Notes: a model not told the origin generated them from the letters alone. Positions 34,056 through 47,558 are shown, counted from the first letter of the stretch. The stretch is 64,000 bases of DNA from Glycine soja (GCF_004193775.1 NC_041011.1:16400201-16464200); one strand, 5' to 3'. Translations and numbers: made by a program.

Positions 34056-35669
34056 TGTCATACCCTAACTTCTTCCGGGGATTATTATTTGATGATATAC
34101 AACCTTTGATTGGCCGCTTCGAGATACTTGGCGTCCTTTGTTGCACAATATGTGAAGTCCCAAGACATGCCAGAAATCAAAAGGAAGCAGGCTTGCGCGA
34201 TCCGTGAAATTCCGTAATGTGGTGGAAATCCAAAAGAGGTGTTTTTGCGCAATCCGTAAGTTTCCGTAACTTCTTCGAAAGCTAAAAAAGAGTAAATACA
34301 TAATCTGTAAGGATTCGTAACCTTGCAGAAGAAAAATAAGTATCGTTACGAAATTCGTGAAGTTTCGTAACGTTACGAAAAAAGAATTACCAAAAAATAG
34401 AGGGGGTGCATTTAGTAAAAAGGGGGGGTACAAATAGCAATCTGGCCCACTTGGGCCTTCCAGATCCTTCCTCCAGAAGGCTGTTGCTTTTGGAGGAAGC
34501 AACCTTGCTCGCCTGGGCGAGCTGGGTGGCAAGCTCCTCCCCTATTTTGCTATAAATAGGGGGAGGAGTGAAGAAGAAAAGTGTTCAGCCTTCTTGGCAC
34601 TTCTCTCTCCCTCGAAATATCTGAGGAAAATTATTTCCATGAAGAAAATCCAAGCCGAGGCGCTTCTGTAACGTTTCCGTAACGTTTCCGTGAGTAATTA
34701 CGCGAAGATTCTCGACCGTTCTTCAAGATTCATCGTTCGTTCTTCATTTTCTTCAGTCTTCAACGGGTAAGTACCTCAAACCGAGCTTTTCAATTCATTC
34801 TATGTACCTGTGGTGGTCCACATTTTGTTTCATGTATTTTTATTCTCGTTTTCATTTGCTTTTTATACCCCCTTTTGACGTGCTTAAGCCATTTATTTAA
34901 GTCATTTCTCGCTTAATCTAAAAATAAAATAAATTTCCACCGATCATTTGAATTGTATCATTCGTTAATTTATGTTAAAATGAATTCCGACTTTTCGGTC
35001 GTGCCGTAACCACATCGGAAATAAAAAAAGAGGTAAAGTAATAATATAATAATAAAAAAAACACCCTTTTAGTAAAATGAAGCACAAAATCAATCGGACG
35101 TTTTCTCTTTGGGATTTCTCATTCTTAATTGAATTGACTAATAACTAAAGTGAAATTAAGGCTAAAATCAACTCGCCTAGTCAAGCTCGTCCACAAAAAA
35201 TAGGGTTTTGAAAGTTTAGCATTTCAGTTTCTTACCAAGTAAAATGGATCATTTTTAAGGTCCAACGCCTTAAAATGATCACCTTTCAAGTAAAAAGAAT
35301 CACTTGATTCACGCATGAGAAAGAACTACGTAGGTCTGATTTCCTCTCCAAAGGAGGATACGTAGGAGCAAAAGCCCCGCTTTTTGTCGGCCTCAAAAAA
35401 TAAAAAGAAATAAAAGTTAAGGTAACACAATTTCCACAATTCTAAAAAATAGGCTGTTGTCCTTTGAGACAAACGTAAGAGGTGTTAATACCTTCCTCAA
35501 GCGTAAATACAACTCCCGAACTTAGAATTTTCATTTTGACCGGTTTCCTTCGGTTTTTCCGACGTTTTCCACAAATAAACGTTGGTGGCGACTCCGCGCA
35601 TCTTTCCTCCTTTGGAAAGCACACCCGTGAGCCTCGCCCTCGCTTGCCCGCGAAGGGCACGTTGCGACA
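34056..35669 (+). repeat. 5' LTR of element B (1614 bp)
   Basis: Starts TGTCATACCC, ends TTGCGACA. U3 has degenerate units of about 50 bp around TTCCGTAAC (34160-34390). Box at 34507-34522, TATA at 34551-34560, splice donor CGG|GTAAGTACC at 34767. Confidence 0.95.
34507..34560 (+). promoter_or_regulatory. 5' LTR promoter of element B
   Basis: A perfect GCTCGCCTGGGCGAGC palindrome followed by TATAAATAGG, with transcription rightwards into the element. A spliced leader is possible from the donor at 34767 to the acceptor at 36377. Confidence 0.75.
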
Positions 35670-35671
35670 GT

Positions 35672-35689
35672 TGGTGACTCCACTGGGGA
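35672..35689 (+). other. Primer binding site of element B (tRNA-Arg)
   Basis: TGGTGACTCCACTGGGGA, two bases after the LTR. It has one difference from the site of C and two from the perfect complement of tRNA-Arg(ACG) as I remember it. Confidence 0.72.
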
Positions 35690-36381
35690 CTATTTTTGTG
35701 AGTTAGGCCTATTTTAAGGAATTGTGGATTTGTGAAACTTCGTGTGTGCATTTGTTGAACTGTGTAAAATGTAAATAATTTTGTATATTTCGCATTCTTT
35801 ACACTGCATTCTAAGCATCCACGGGTTTGAGTAAAAAAAGGGCCCTACACCCGGGTTCATGGGAATTTAAGGAGTGGAGGTGAATCTATCATCATGCTAG
35901 GTCTCTGACTTGCTTGATAATAGTGAAACCTCGTCTATAGCTTTCTCTCTTTATAATGTGTTGTCGCTGGTATTCCATACCGCCACAATATTATTATCTT
36001 GAGTGATGATACCTCTAGAAAACAGCTGCGTGAGTTATAAATTGTTTGGGAGTAGTTATTAGAGACCCCTAGATATTGTCCTATAGGTTCCCAAATAGGG
36101 GCAAAAGAGCAAACACGCTCCGTGCCATTCGTTCTCATGCATTTTTTTTGGTAAATAGCTCCAGTTTATAGTTTTGCTAGTAATGTTTGGTTTCTTTAGA
36201 GTAATACGTAACCTTTTTAATACTACGTTGAGGCGCCATCATGCCCAAAACGTAGCATTAAAATTGGATCTCTGTGGTCTCGTATGTATATATTACCCCT
36301 TTGTTTTGTTTTCCTCCTGTTTCATGCATACGCATTGCATCATTCATGTTGGAGTCTTGATCCATCCCCTTTTTTAGGTAA
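35690..36381 (+). other. Leader of element B
   Basis: 692 bp without a credible ORF. It ends with CCCCTTTTTTAG at 36366-36377, a good splice acceptor just before ORF1. Together with the LTR donor at 34767 it would define a 5' intron of 1.6 kb that removes the primer site from ORF1 mRNA. Confidence 0.55.
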
Positions 36382-38250
36382 ATGATGGGGACAAATCAAA
36401 ACGGCAAAAGGTTTTATCAAGTCAAGGTTAAAGGTCTAGATGTCACTAGCCTCAAGGAATTAGGACGATTGATGGGACCTCTCCAAAGGCAAGCCTTCCG
36501 CAAGGTGTACGGGAAGATTCTAGATTTGGCCGCAGCGGAGGTATTCACGGAAGCTGTAGTATCCCTCGCCCAATACTATGACCATCCGTTGAGGTGTTTC
36601 AAGTTTGGGGACTTCCAAATGGTACCAACTATTGAAGAGTTTGAGGAAATATTAGGATGCCCTCTTGGGGGGAGAAAACCGTATCTTTTCTCCGGCTTTC
36701 TTCCTTCCTTGAGCAAGATTGCGGCTGTGGTTGGTGATTCAGCAAAGGAGTTGGATCGCACGAAGCAAATTCGGAACGGCGTAGTGGGCCTGCATCGGAA
36801 ATACTTGGAAGGTAAGGCAAGGGATATGGCGAGCCAAGAGAAGTGGGGCCCGTTTGCAGATATTTTAGCTTTGCTGATTTTTGGGGTTGTCCTCTTCCCG
36901 AACGTCGACGGTTTGGTAGACTTAGCCGCCATTGATGCTTTCCTCGCATATCACCATAGCAAGGAATGTCCAGTGGTGGCTATCTTGGCAGATTTGTTTG
37001 ACACCTTTGATCGGAGGTGTGAGAAAAGCAGTGCACGGATTGTCTGTTGTTTACCCTCTCTCTGTGTGTGGTTGATTTCACACCTATTCCAACAAGACAC
37101 GAGACACCCGTGTCCGCATCAAAGCTATCGCTCATGCGCCGAGAAAGGAAGAGTCGATTGGGACCAACATTTGGCTGGGATAGGGGGCAGCGCAATCAAT
37201 TGGTTTCCTCGTTGGAAGGAAGGCAAGGAAGGAGTTCTTTTCTCGTGTGGGGACTACCCTAATATTCCATTTATAGGGACTAGGGGGTGTATTAATTATA
37301 ATCCCGCACTCGCCATAAGACAGCTAGGGTATCCCATGAGGGGAGCGCCAACCGAAGAAAGTCTCTCGCCTTTCCTTGTGAGGGATCTAGGCGCGCAAGG
37401 TCTCAAGGTTATACAAAGAATCCACAAGGCGTGGAGGAGTCCGTTGAGGAAAGACAAGGAGCTTAGAGGCATCCGAAATGGCGTCATCGGAGGTTATCAT
37501 GGATGGCTAAGAATTCATACGCGAGGGTTAGATTGGCTCTCCAAATTGAAAGTTATCAATGAGGAGAACTTCCAAGCTCCGGAGGAAGATGAAGAAGTCC
37601 GAGCTCTAAAATTAGAGCTAGGGAAGGCGAGACTCGCCAATGAGAAGTTCAAATCAGCTGCTACACACATCCGGAAGGAGTGCACCGAGTTACAAGAGGA
37701 AAACGCGGCCACTGCAATAGCCCTTGAACAAGAAACCAAAAGGGCCCGCAAGGAGGAATATGGCCGAGAGAAATTTTGAGGAGCATTGTGGGGTAGTAAC
37801 AATGAGCTCAAGCTCCGAAGAGAGGAGAGAGATCAGTCACGGGTGCATGGCATGATCTTAAAAAAGGAGTTAGTTGCTTGTGCGAGGTCCAAAAGGAGTT
37901 TGGCTCAACACTTGGAAGCCACGGAGCAAAGCATGCTAGCTATCATAGGGCAATACAAGGAAGAGTTGAACCAGTCTATGGCCCATGAACAAGAGCTAGT
38001 GGAAGATTTTGCACAAGTGTACGCCGAGAAAGAAGCAAGAGGGAGGGTGATTGATGCGTTGCATCAAGAAGTGACTATGTGGATGGATAGGTTCGCCTTG
38101 ACCATGAATGCAAGTCAAGACCTCCTGCGTCTATTGGCCAAAGCAAAAGCCATGGCTGAAGTGTGTACGGCCCCCGAGGAGATTCATGGGCTAATCAATT
38201 ACTGTCAACACATGATAGATTTGATGGCCCATATAATTAGGAATCGTTAG
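36382..38250 (+). pseudogene. ORF1 of element B, one premature stop
   Basis: 622 codons ending in TAG, starting MMGTNQ. The only break is TGA at 37777-37779, at a position where A encodes arginine. The PMD/DUF7745-like head and the coiled-coil tail are conserved with A and C, including PTIEEFEEILGCPL, while many other residues differ. Conservation across subfamilies suggests the protein was under selection while the family was active. Confidence 0.8.
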
Positions 38251-38487
38251 GTTCTCTTGTAACACCTTTTGTATAATCTTGGCTAGATGAAAGCTTTGTT
38301 CTTTTTATAAAATGAGAAGTTCTGGACTCATCACGTTATCTAAAAACCTTGGGGTGGATCCAAGTGCTCCGATCATCCATTTGCATACTCATGTTTTGGT
38401 GGCATACTCACCGTTGTTTATTTCTTTAGGAATTTCATCATAACTAAGAAAACACCAAGGCACCCCTATAACACTCGATCCAGAAAA

Positions 38488-41400
38488 ATGGATAATGAAG
38501 AGGGCGTGCAGGAACAGATGAAGGCCGATCTATCGGCCTTGAAAGATCAAATGGCTTCCATTTCAGAGGTCATGTTAAAACTCCAGAAAACCATAGAGGA
38601 TAAAGCCACGGCAACCGCCTCCAGTACAGTTAGGGAAGCGGAGCCGGTGCTGCAACCCGCCTTGAATCCGGGCCTAGACAGAAACACGGCTGTGTTCGGT
38701 CGAAGGTATAGTCCGCAAGCTTATCCTTATGGCTTGCCTCCGGACTTCACCCCCCGTGCCACCCCGGAAGATTTAAGCCAAGCCCCTACTTTCGAGGGGC
38801 AACTCCCACCTTATGAAGACTATCCCGGGCAAGACGATGGGGAAGGAGATACCCATCTTGGCCCCCTGCTCCACCCCAAAGATCCGTCCCCACATGAACT
38901 ACCCCAACCGAACATAGTCCGCCATATCCCGGCCTCACCACACCCGTAAAAGAATCAGTTCCCTTCGCGGAAGATAAGGGAAAGATTGAGGCGCTTGAAG
39001 AGAGGTTAAGAGCAGTCGAGGGCCTTGGCAATTACCCATTCTCAGATTTAGCGGATTTATGTCTCGTGCCCAATATCGTCATTCCTCCCAAGTTCAAAGT
39101 ACCGGACTTTGATAAGTACAAAGGGACGACATGTCCGAAGGGGCATCTTCGGATGTATTGCCGAAAGATGGGGGCGTATTCTGTGGATGAAAAATTGTTG
39201 GTCCATTTCTTTCAAGACAGCTTGGCCGGGGCAGATGTAGCATGGTATACCAATCTGGAAGCTTCCCAGATCCGATCATGGAAGGACTTGGCAACTGCCT
39301 TCATTCGACAGTACTAGTACAATACGGACATGGCTCCCGATCGGAACCAGCTTTAGGGTATGACTAAATGAGAGCATGAGTCCATTAAGGAATATGCCCA
39401 AAGATGGAGAGATCTCGCAGCCCAAGTCGTACCGCCCATGACGGAGAGGGAGATGATCACAATTATGGTAGATACGTTACCCACGTTCTACTATGAAAAG
39501 CTGATAGGCTACATGCCAGCTAACTTTGCGGATCTCGTCTTCGCTGGAGAAAGGATTGAATCAGGACTATGAAAAGGCAAGCTCGAATATGCTGCCAATA
39601 TGGCCCCCAACAACAACAGAAGAGCCCCGGTAGTGGGCGCGAGGAAAAAGGAAGGAGATGCCCACGCGGTCACCACCGCCCCAACATGGATGAAAGCACC
39701 CCAAAATCTCCAAAGCTCATACCAGCCCAATCCCCCAAATTTTTTAATCCGAGCCGGGAACTCCCTCCCGACTCAAGTAAAAGGATCACCCGCAGCAGAA
39801 AGAGCGCCGGCCCAACGCACAGCTCCAGCCGCACCCCGGCCAGTTAATAATACAGCGCCCGGCGCGACCTATAAATATGCACAGCACCCGCCCCCGAAAG
39901 GCAACTTCCCTCCTATTCCCATGGCATACTCCGAGTTATGGCCTTCATTGTTGGAGAATCATTTGGTGGTAGCCATACCCAGGAAGGTTCTCCAGCCACC
40001 CTACCCCAAGTGGTATGACCCGGGTGCCAAGTGTGTGTACCATAGTGGAGTTCCCGGACACAATATTGACTCCTGCATCCCGTTCAAGTATAAAGTACAG
40101 CACCTGATTAGTGCCAGCTGGCTAGCGTTTCAGGAGGAAGGCCCAAATGTTAAAACCAAACCGCTAGCTAGTCATGGAGGGGCTAGCGTGAACGCCGTCG
40201 AAGAGGATGGTCCATCGCGGGCAAAGAGATTAGGAGAGGTGGCTACTTCTAGACGCTTCATCTATCAATCACTGCAAGCGGCGTGCATGGTCTCCCGTGG
40301 TGGAGACGAAAGGGATGAATGTTTGTTTCACCTCGGGGAGTCGCATGACATAGAAACCTGTCCCGCAGTGGAAGAATTGCTTCAGCGGCTCATGGATTGC
40401 GGGCAGCTTGAAGTGTCCATAGGAGGGAGGGAAGAACCACAAATTTGCATGTAGTCGGAAGAGAAGAAGGTTCCTTTAACCCCCAAGGCCCTAGTGATAT
40501 GTTTTACTAGGAAAGGGACCGGCTCCACACCCATATACCCCCGGACGGCGCCCAAACCAACGCCATTTGCATATCAAAGTAATATGGTCGTCCCGTGGAG
40601 GTATACCCCTCCTGCGTCCAGCGAAAGAATTGCAACCGAAGTTGACTCCCTATCAGCTAAGGTAACCAACATCACCGGTCTCAGTGGCGTAACCCGTAGT
40701 GGTCGGGTGTTCGCTTCCCCTCACCCGGCGGAGTTGCCCTCTAAAGGGAAAGCGCCCATGGTCCAAGAGCCCACAGATATAGCCACCCCCTCGAAAGAAG
40801 TAGATCCTCCAGTAGGAAGAGGGGCCGAAAAGAAAGAAGGTCTTCAAGGAAAAACAGTGACCTTGGAAGAGGCCCAAGAGTTCCTCCGCCTCATCCAACA
40901 AAGCGAGTTTAAGGTAGTCGAGCAACTAAATAAAACTCCAGCAAGGATCTCCTTGCTTGAACTACTCATAAACTCCGAGCCTCATCGTGCGCTGTTGATG
41001 AAGGTCCTTAATGATGCCCATGTAGCACATGATATCTCAGTGGAGGGTTTCAAAGGCATCGTTAATCATATAACCACCAACAACTACATCGCGTTTGCGG
41101 AAGAAGAGATTCCCGTTGAGGGGAGAGGACACAACAAGGCTCTACATGTGCCGGTGAGATGTATGGACCACGTTGTCGCAAAGGTACTTATCGACAATGG
41201 ATCGAGTTTAAATGTAACGCCGAAAACCACTTTGGAAAAGCTTCCTTTTAGTGCGTCACGTTTAAAACCGAGCTCGATGGTGGTGCGAGCCTTTGATGGT
41301 ACTCGGCGGGAAGTAATGGGGGAAATCGACATTCCCATTCAGATAGGCCCCCACACTTGCAATGTGGTATTTCAAGTAATGGATATAAATCCCGCCTATA

Positions 41401-42023
41401 GCTGCCTCTTGGGAAGACCGTGGATTCATGCCCTGGGAGTGGTCCCTTCAGCGCTTCACCAGAAATTGAAGTTCGCAGTGGGTGGACTTTTAGTGATAGT
41501 GTCGGGTGAAGAGGATATGTTAGTGAGCTGCCCCTCCTCCGCACCGTACATGGAAGCGGCGGAAGAATCATTGGAAACGGCTTTCCAATCCTTTGAGGTG
41601 GTGAGCTGCGCCTTGGTGGAACCAAGTCTGACGCTACCTTCTCTCTCCAACGCGGCCATAATGGTGGCGCGTGTTATGCTCAGGAACGGATTTGAGCCCG
41701 GAATGGGTCTAGGCAAAGACTGCCTCGGGAATGCCGACGTGGTCAATATCAAGGGAAACCCATACAAGTATGGATTGGGGTATGAACCCGGGATGCCGGG
41801 GAGGAGGAATGTGCCATCGAGATTTCGGGCGGATAGGGTATGGCCCGGCCGTATTAGCCAGTGTTTCACCAGCGCTGGAATGGTGTCCGAGGAGGAGGTG
41901 GCAGCAATAAAAGAGGAATTCCCTCAAGACCCACCAAGTTTTGTGCAACCATGCCACCCCGATTCCCAAGTGCGGAACTGGCGCGTGCTAAGCCAGTCAG
42001 AAGTCTATACCGCTGATTCAATG
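38488..42023 (+). pseudogene. gag-pro: gag-protease of element B with a frameshift and five stops
   Basis: Starts MDNEEG. The first frame stops at 38947-38949; a frameshift near 38930 puts the rest in another frame. Stops in that frame are 39315, 39354, 39369, 39570 and 40452. Gag capsid domain at about 39070-39550, zinc-knuckle-like motifs at about 40030-40075 and 40320-40365, protease site DNGSS at about 41195, and a G-patch-like motif at about 41690-41780. From 40494 to the intron donor (510 codons) it is intact. Three of the stops (39315, 39354, 40452) are TAG where A has CAG. Confidence 0.82.
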
Positions 42024-42174
42024 TAATTAAAGCCTATAGATTTCCTTTCTCTTTTGTTTTGTGAAACCTACCTTATTAAATAAACAAAGAGATCTTGTTT
42101 CATCTGATCCTGCAGTTCCACCTTTTCTCATATCATTTTGCATGTTTTTGTTTCTTTTGTCTCGTTTGGTATAG
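42023..42174 (+). other. Putative GT-AG intron between protease and pol, element B
   Basis: Donor ATG|TAATT-type (GTAATT at 42023), acceptor GTTTGGTATAG ending 42174, 152 bp. The two flanking frames differ, and removal of exactly this segment joins them in frame, as in C. The sequence inside is much less conserved than the exons. Confidence 0.78.
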
Positions 42175-45100
42175 ATATGAGGGTCGATTCTTTGAGGATC
42201 CTAACAACGAGGGTTTGACAATCGATTTTGATCGAGATATAAGCCAAACGATAAACGAGGAAGAGGAAGAGGACGGCCTGTCACCAGAGTTGGAGAGGTT
42301 GGTCGCTCAGGAAGAACGTGAAATGAAGCCTCACCAAGAAGAAACCGAATTGGTAAACTTGGGGACCACAGAGGAAAAGAAAGAGGTAAAGGTAGGAACC
42401 GGTATGACCGCGCCTATTCGCCGAGGCTTGATAACCCTTCTTGAAGAGTATCAAGATGTCTTTGCATGGTCGTATCAAGACATGCCCGGTCTGGATTCCA
42501 ACATTGTGCAACATAAGTTTCCTTTGAATCTTGGGTCTTCTCCGGTTAAGCAAAAGTTACGAAGAATGAAACCCGAGATGTCTTTAAAAATTAAAGAAGA
42601 AGTAAGGAAGCAGTTTGATGCAGGATTCTTAGCTGTGGCACGGTACCCGGAGTGGGTGGCCAACATTGTCCCAGTCCCGAAAAAGGACGGCAAGGTTCGA
42701 ATGTGTGTAGACTACCGGGACTTGAACCGAGCCAGTCCTAAAGACAATTTTCCCCTGCCACACATTGATATATTGGTAGATAATACAGCCAAATTCGCCC
42801 TTTTCTCATTTATGGATGGTTTCTCGGGGTATAATCAAATAAAGATGGCACCCGAAGATATAGAGAAGACCACTTTCGTCACCCTATGGGGGACATTCTG
42901 CTATAAAGTGATGGCCTTCGGGCTGAAAAATGCTGGGGCAACCTATCAGCGTGCCATGGTGTCGTTGTTCCGTGATATGATGCATAAGGAAATAGAGGTC
43001 TACGTAGATGACATGATTGCTAAGTCTCGGACTGAGGACGAACACCTTGTCAATATGCGTAAGCTGTTTGGAAGATTGCGGAAATACCAATTAAAACTGA
43101 ACCCAACCAAATGCACCTTTGGGGTAAAGTCGGGGAAGTTGCTAGGATTTATCGTAAGTCAGAAAGGGATAGAGATAGATCCCGAGAAAGTGAAGGCCAT
43201 CCTTGAAATGCCGGAACCACGCACGGAGAAGCAGGTTCGGGGGTTTTTGGGCAGGTTGAATTATATCGCGAGATTTATCTCGCAACTCACCCCTACTTGT
43301 GAGCCCATTTTTAAGCTTTTACATAAGAACCAGGCGGTCCTGTGGAACAGTGACTTCCAAGAGGCCTTCGAGAAGATCAAACAGAGTCTCGCAAATCCCC
43401 CGGTGCTCATGCCACCTATAACAGGGAGACCTCTTTTCCTGTACATGACCGTGTTGGACGAGTCTATGGGGTGCGTGTTGGGTCAACATGATGATTCTGG
43501 GAAAAAGGAGCAAGCCATTTACTATCTGAGCAAGAAGTTTACCGCAGGTGAGATGAATTACTCAATGCTGGAAAGAACGTGTTGTGCTCTGGTGTGGGCC
43601 TCACATCGGCTTAGGCAGTACATGCTCAGCCATACCACGTGGCTTATTTCCAAAATGGATCCCGTGAAATACATCTTTGAAAAACCGGCCCTCACGGGAC
43701 GAATCGCTAGGTGGCAGGTACTATTATATGAATTCGATATCGTTTACGTCACCCAAAAAGCGGTAAAGGGAAGTGCCTTAGCAGATTATTTGGCCCAGCA
43801 ACCCCTCCAGGATTATCGGCCGATGCACCCCGAGTTCCCAGATGAAGATATCATGGCCCTGTTTAAAGAGAAGCGGACGCACGAGGATATAGACAAATGG
43901 ATTGTTTGCTTCGATGGGGCATCCAATGCTTTGGGCCCCGGAGTAGGGGCAATCCTTGTATCCCCGGATGATCAGTGTATTCCTTTCACGGCTAGGCTAG
44001 GGTTTGATTGTACCAACAATATGGCCGAGTACGAAGCATGCGCCCTCGGGGTTCAGGAGGCCATTGATTTTGATGTAAAACTACTCAAGGTGTATGGAGA
44101 CTCAGCTTTGGTGATACGCCAGTTGAAGGGAGAATGGGAAACTAGGGATCCGAAGTTGATACCCTTCCAAACTCTCATCTTGAGGTTAGCCAAGTACTTT
44201 GACGACATTTCCTTCCACCACATACATCGGGAAGAGAATCAAATGGCTGATGCATTAGCCACCCTGGCATCCATGTTTCAACTCGCCCCACACGGGGATC
44301 TGCTGTACATCGAATTCAAATCTCAAGGCAGGCCGGCATATTGTTATGCAATAGAGGAAGAGCGGGATGGGAAACCATGGTATTTCGACGTCAAGCAGTA
44401 TGTCGAGAACAAAGAATACCCACCAGGGATTTCCAACAATGACAAAAGGACGTTGAGGAGATTGGCTACTGGTTTCTTTGTAAGTGGTACTATCCTTTAC
44501 AAACGAAACCACGACATGACCCTCCTACGATGCGTAGATGCCAAAGAGGCGAACTTCATGATTGAGGAGATCCACGAGGGTTCCTTTGGGACACATGCCA
44601 ATGGGCATGCTATGGCCAGAAAAATCCTTAGGGCCGGTTATTATTGGCTCACCATGGAAAGCGATTGTTGTGCTCATGTAAGGAAATGCCATAAATGTCA
44701 GGCATACGTGGACAATGTCAATGTTCTGCCACATCCTTTGAATGTTATGTCCGCCCCTTGGCCTTTTTCCATGTGGGGAATAGATGTCATTGGGGCCATC
44801 GAACCCAAAGCGTCGAATGGTCACCGCTTCATTCTTGTGGCGATAGATTACTTCCCCAAATGGGTCGAAGCAGCTTCTTATACTAATGTCACAAAGAATG
44901 TGGTAGTTAGATTCATAAAGAAGGAGCTGATTTGTCGATACGGACTCCCCAGGAAGATCATTACTGACAATGGAACCAATCTGAACAATAAGATGATGTA
45001 GGAGATGTGCGAAGACTTCAAGATCCAGCATCATAACTCTACCCCTTATCGGCCAAAGATGAATGGAGCTGTAGAGGCTGCGAATAAGAATATTAAGAAG

Positions 45101-45621
45101 ATTGTTCAAAAGATGACAGTGTCATACAAAGATTGGCATGAGATGTTACCTTTCGCCCTGCACGGATATAGAACCTCGGTACGAACTTTTACTGGGGCAA
45201 CACTGTATTAGTTTATGGAATGGAAGCAGTACTCCCGTTTGAGGTGGAAGTTCCTTCTCAGAGGATAATGGCGGAGTCAGGCCTAGAAGAGTCAGAATGG
45301 GCTCAAGCATGCTACGACCAACTTAACCTTATTGAAGGTAAGCGTTTGGCCGCCATGAGCCATGGGCGTTTGTATCAACGAAGGATAAAAAACGCATTCG
45401 ACAAGAAGGTACACCCGTGCAAGTTCAACGAGGGGGACCTCGTCCTGAAGAAGATGTCCCACGCTGTTAAAGATAATCGAGGCAAGTGGGCCCCGAATTA
45501 TGAAGGACCTTTCGTGGTGAAAATAGCTTTTTCTGGGGGTGCTCTGATACTCACCCACATGGACGGCGAGGAGTTGCCCTCGCCCGTGAACTCCGATGTA
45601 GTTAAACGATATTACGTTTGA
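42175..45621 (+). pseudogene. pol: pol of element B: RT, two RNase H domains, integrase; one stop and one frameshift
   Basis: Open from the acceptor to 44999. RT has VPVPKKDGKVRMCVDYRDLN and YVDD (43001-43012). The second RNase H starts at about 43905. The integrase finger is at about 44590-44700, and catalytic D, D and E are at 44783, 44966 and 45074. TAG at 44999-45001 lies between the second D and the E, and a 4-bp deletion near 45205 shifts frame after TGAT, so the integrase is dead. The remainder (45220-45621) keeps the C-terminal GPF-type module. RT and both RNase H domains look intact. Confidence 0.88.
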
Positions 45622-46325
45622 AATCTAGGGCAATCGAGAGGACCGTTGCATGTTTTTTTATTTCTGAGTTTTTCTCGTTCTTCTTGGTTTCCTCTAGGGA
45701 TACCCATTCACTGTATTTGTCTCGTTTCTTTGAAAAGAAAAGATGGGCGAGGTTTCAGTCCTCCCTTTGGTTTCAAACCTTGTGTCTTAGATTTGTTATA
45801 ACTTGAGCCCTCTTCGCTCGGTGTATGGGGTGCCCCAAACGCTTATCTAAAATTGAATTCAACCAGCCTTCACTAAGAAAGTCATCGCATTAGGAACATT
45901 CATACATGCACATACACATGCATATTTTGTGGTAACAGGGGCAGGGCCTTCTTAGGTCACGGTTAGAAGTCAAGACAAGTTGACTGCAAAAATCAACCAA
46001 GGTAAGATGATGACCGATCACGATTGGTCGAATATCATTTGGCTCTTACTTGCAGGTACATAGGGACAGATGCAAGCGGGGATGGGGTCACGATCGACCG
46101 ATCATTGCCCCTTCTTGGCGCTAAACAAGCAGAGAACGTCGCTGCAAGGCAGCCCAGTATCCTTTAAATTCGCAGTATTTTACTAATATTGTTTGTTTTT
46201 TAAGTAATCAACGCCTAATTCTAACTTAAGTAGGCTCAAATAGGCAAAACGCTAACCCATAAGGAAGGAGGGGACATGGTTAATGTTTCCCCAAAAAAAA
46301 ATAAAAAAATAAAAATGGCAGGTTA
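45622..46325 (+). other. 3' non-coding block of element B, conserved with A
   Basis: No gene. The stretch from the acceptor-like CTTGCAG (ending 46055) to about 46165 is highly similar to A 10373-10480, including the hairpin GCTGCAAGGCAGC (46141-46153). Confidence 0.6.
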
Positions 46326-46367
46326 GCTCGCCTGGGCGAGCAACCCCTGCACCCAAATTATAAAAAA
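46326..46367 (+). promoter_or_regulatory. Internal promoter candidate of the 3' gene, element B
   Basis: A perfect GCTCGCCTGGGCGAGC (46326-46341) and TATAAAAAA (46359-46367). The box is present once here and twice in A. Confidence 0.6.
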
Positions 46368-46510
46368 CGAGGGAGGGGAACGTTGTTGCATCCAAAAACT
46401 TCCCCCCCTTATTCAAAAGAAAGAACACGAAGGCTTGCGGTTCTTGCTCCCTCAAGCCACTTCCGGTTGCCTTTTGCTTTCATTTTTGGTGTTATTATTC
46501 ACTCCAACAA

Positions 46511-47555
46511 GTAAGTATTCAATCCTTGATGTTTTTAGCTTCCCATTGGTATATTTTTTTCATCTTTTGGTGCTCCAAATTGTGAGAATGTGCTTACATT
46601 TGTGGGGCAGTTTTGGTTTGTTTTTATGCTTTTTTTCTTGAGTTGAGGATTTGAATGAGAAGGCCTTAGGCCTATGCTGTATTCTGAAGCAATGGGGCAT
46701 GCCACATTGTCCCCATCCTCTTGCAATTTATGTCCAAACATGCGCTCACCAAGTGCTCGGTGAAATGCCCCAATGATATATGAATGTGATCTTGCAAAAT
46801 TGGGATGGTGGGGCTGTTTTATGTATGTAGAGACAGCATAGGAAAGTCAAAATAAATGCCCAAATGCAATCCCAAGCTTAGGAATCCAAACTTTTTAGCT
46901 TCAATGCAAGAAAACATACTCGTGACTAGGAACCCAAAATTTTGTTTTTTTTGAATTAGAAAAGCATAAAATAGGGACTTGCTTGTAAGAATTTGGGCTG
47001 CCCCATGATTGGTACTTTGCACCTAAGTAACGTGGGAAATGCTTTCCAATAGTGTGTATACATAGGTAAATATAAAGGGCATGGAATTCTTTGCAAAGGG
47101 TGAAGGAATATTGAGGTCACTTCCTAAATGAATGTATGATAGCACGGGATTCCCTTTTGAATGTAAGTATGTGCATAATGTAAATATCTTGCCAATATGC
47201 ATAAGTGTGAGTGAAACAATGAAAGTTTGTATGGTATATATATTTCGAGTGTGTGTAGGTAGTTTGTGATAGCAAATGTTTAGGACATAGTTAAGTGTAA
47301 ATTTTGACGCAATGCCTTAAGCGTGAGAATGTGTGTTCTTTTCAAATGCATATATATGTATGACAATTAGGATGTGTTGGATGGCCTCTATGTTGATATA
47401 AATAGTAGGATATTCTACACATATGCATGTGCATAAATGTGTTACTTTAAACGTGCACATGAGTTCGTTCTAAACCGGAGGGATTAGCCTGACATTTTTT
47501 GCGTTAAGACAAGCATTATCTTGTAAAACTAACTTCTAAATGTTTGTTCTCGCAG
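46511..47555 (+). other. Putative intron upstream of the 3' ORF, element B
   Basis: Donor CAA|GTAAGTATT and acceptor TTTGTTCTCGCAG, both matching A. 1045 bp, AT-rich, no ORF. Confidence 0.65.
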
Positions 47556-47558
47556 GAA

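Noticed and set aside
38930..39000. Programmed frameshift in B gag
   Set aside because: No slippery site, A and C are in frame here, and several stops follow; an ordinary indel is more likely.
39300..45000. TAG codons as programmed readthrough (amber suppression) in gag-pol
   Set aside because: Positions differ between A, B and C and there are many per gene; C-to-T decay explains them better.
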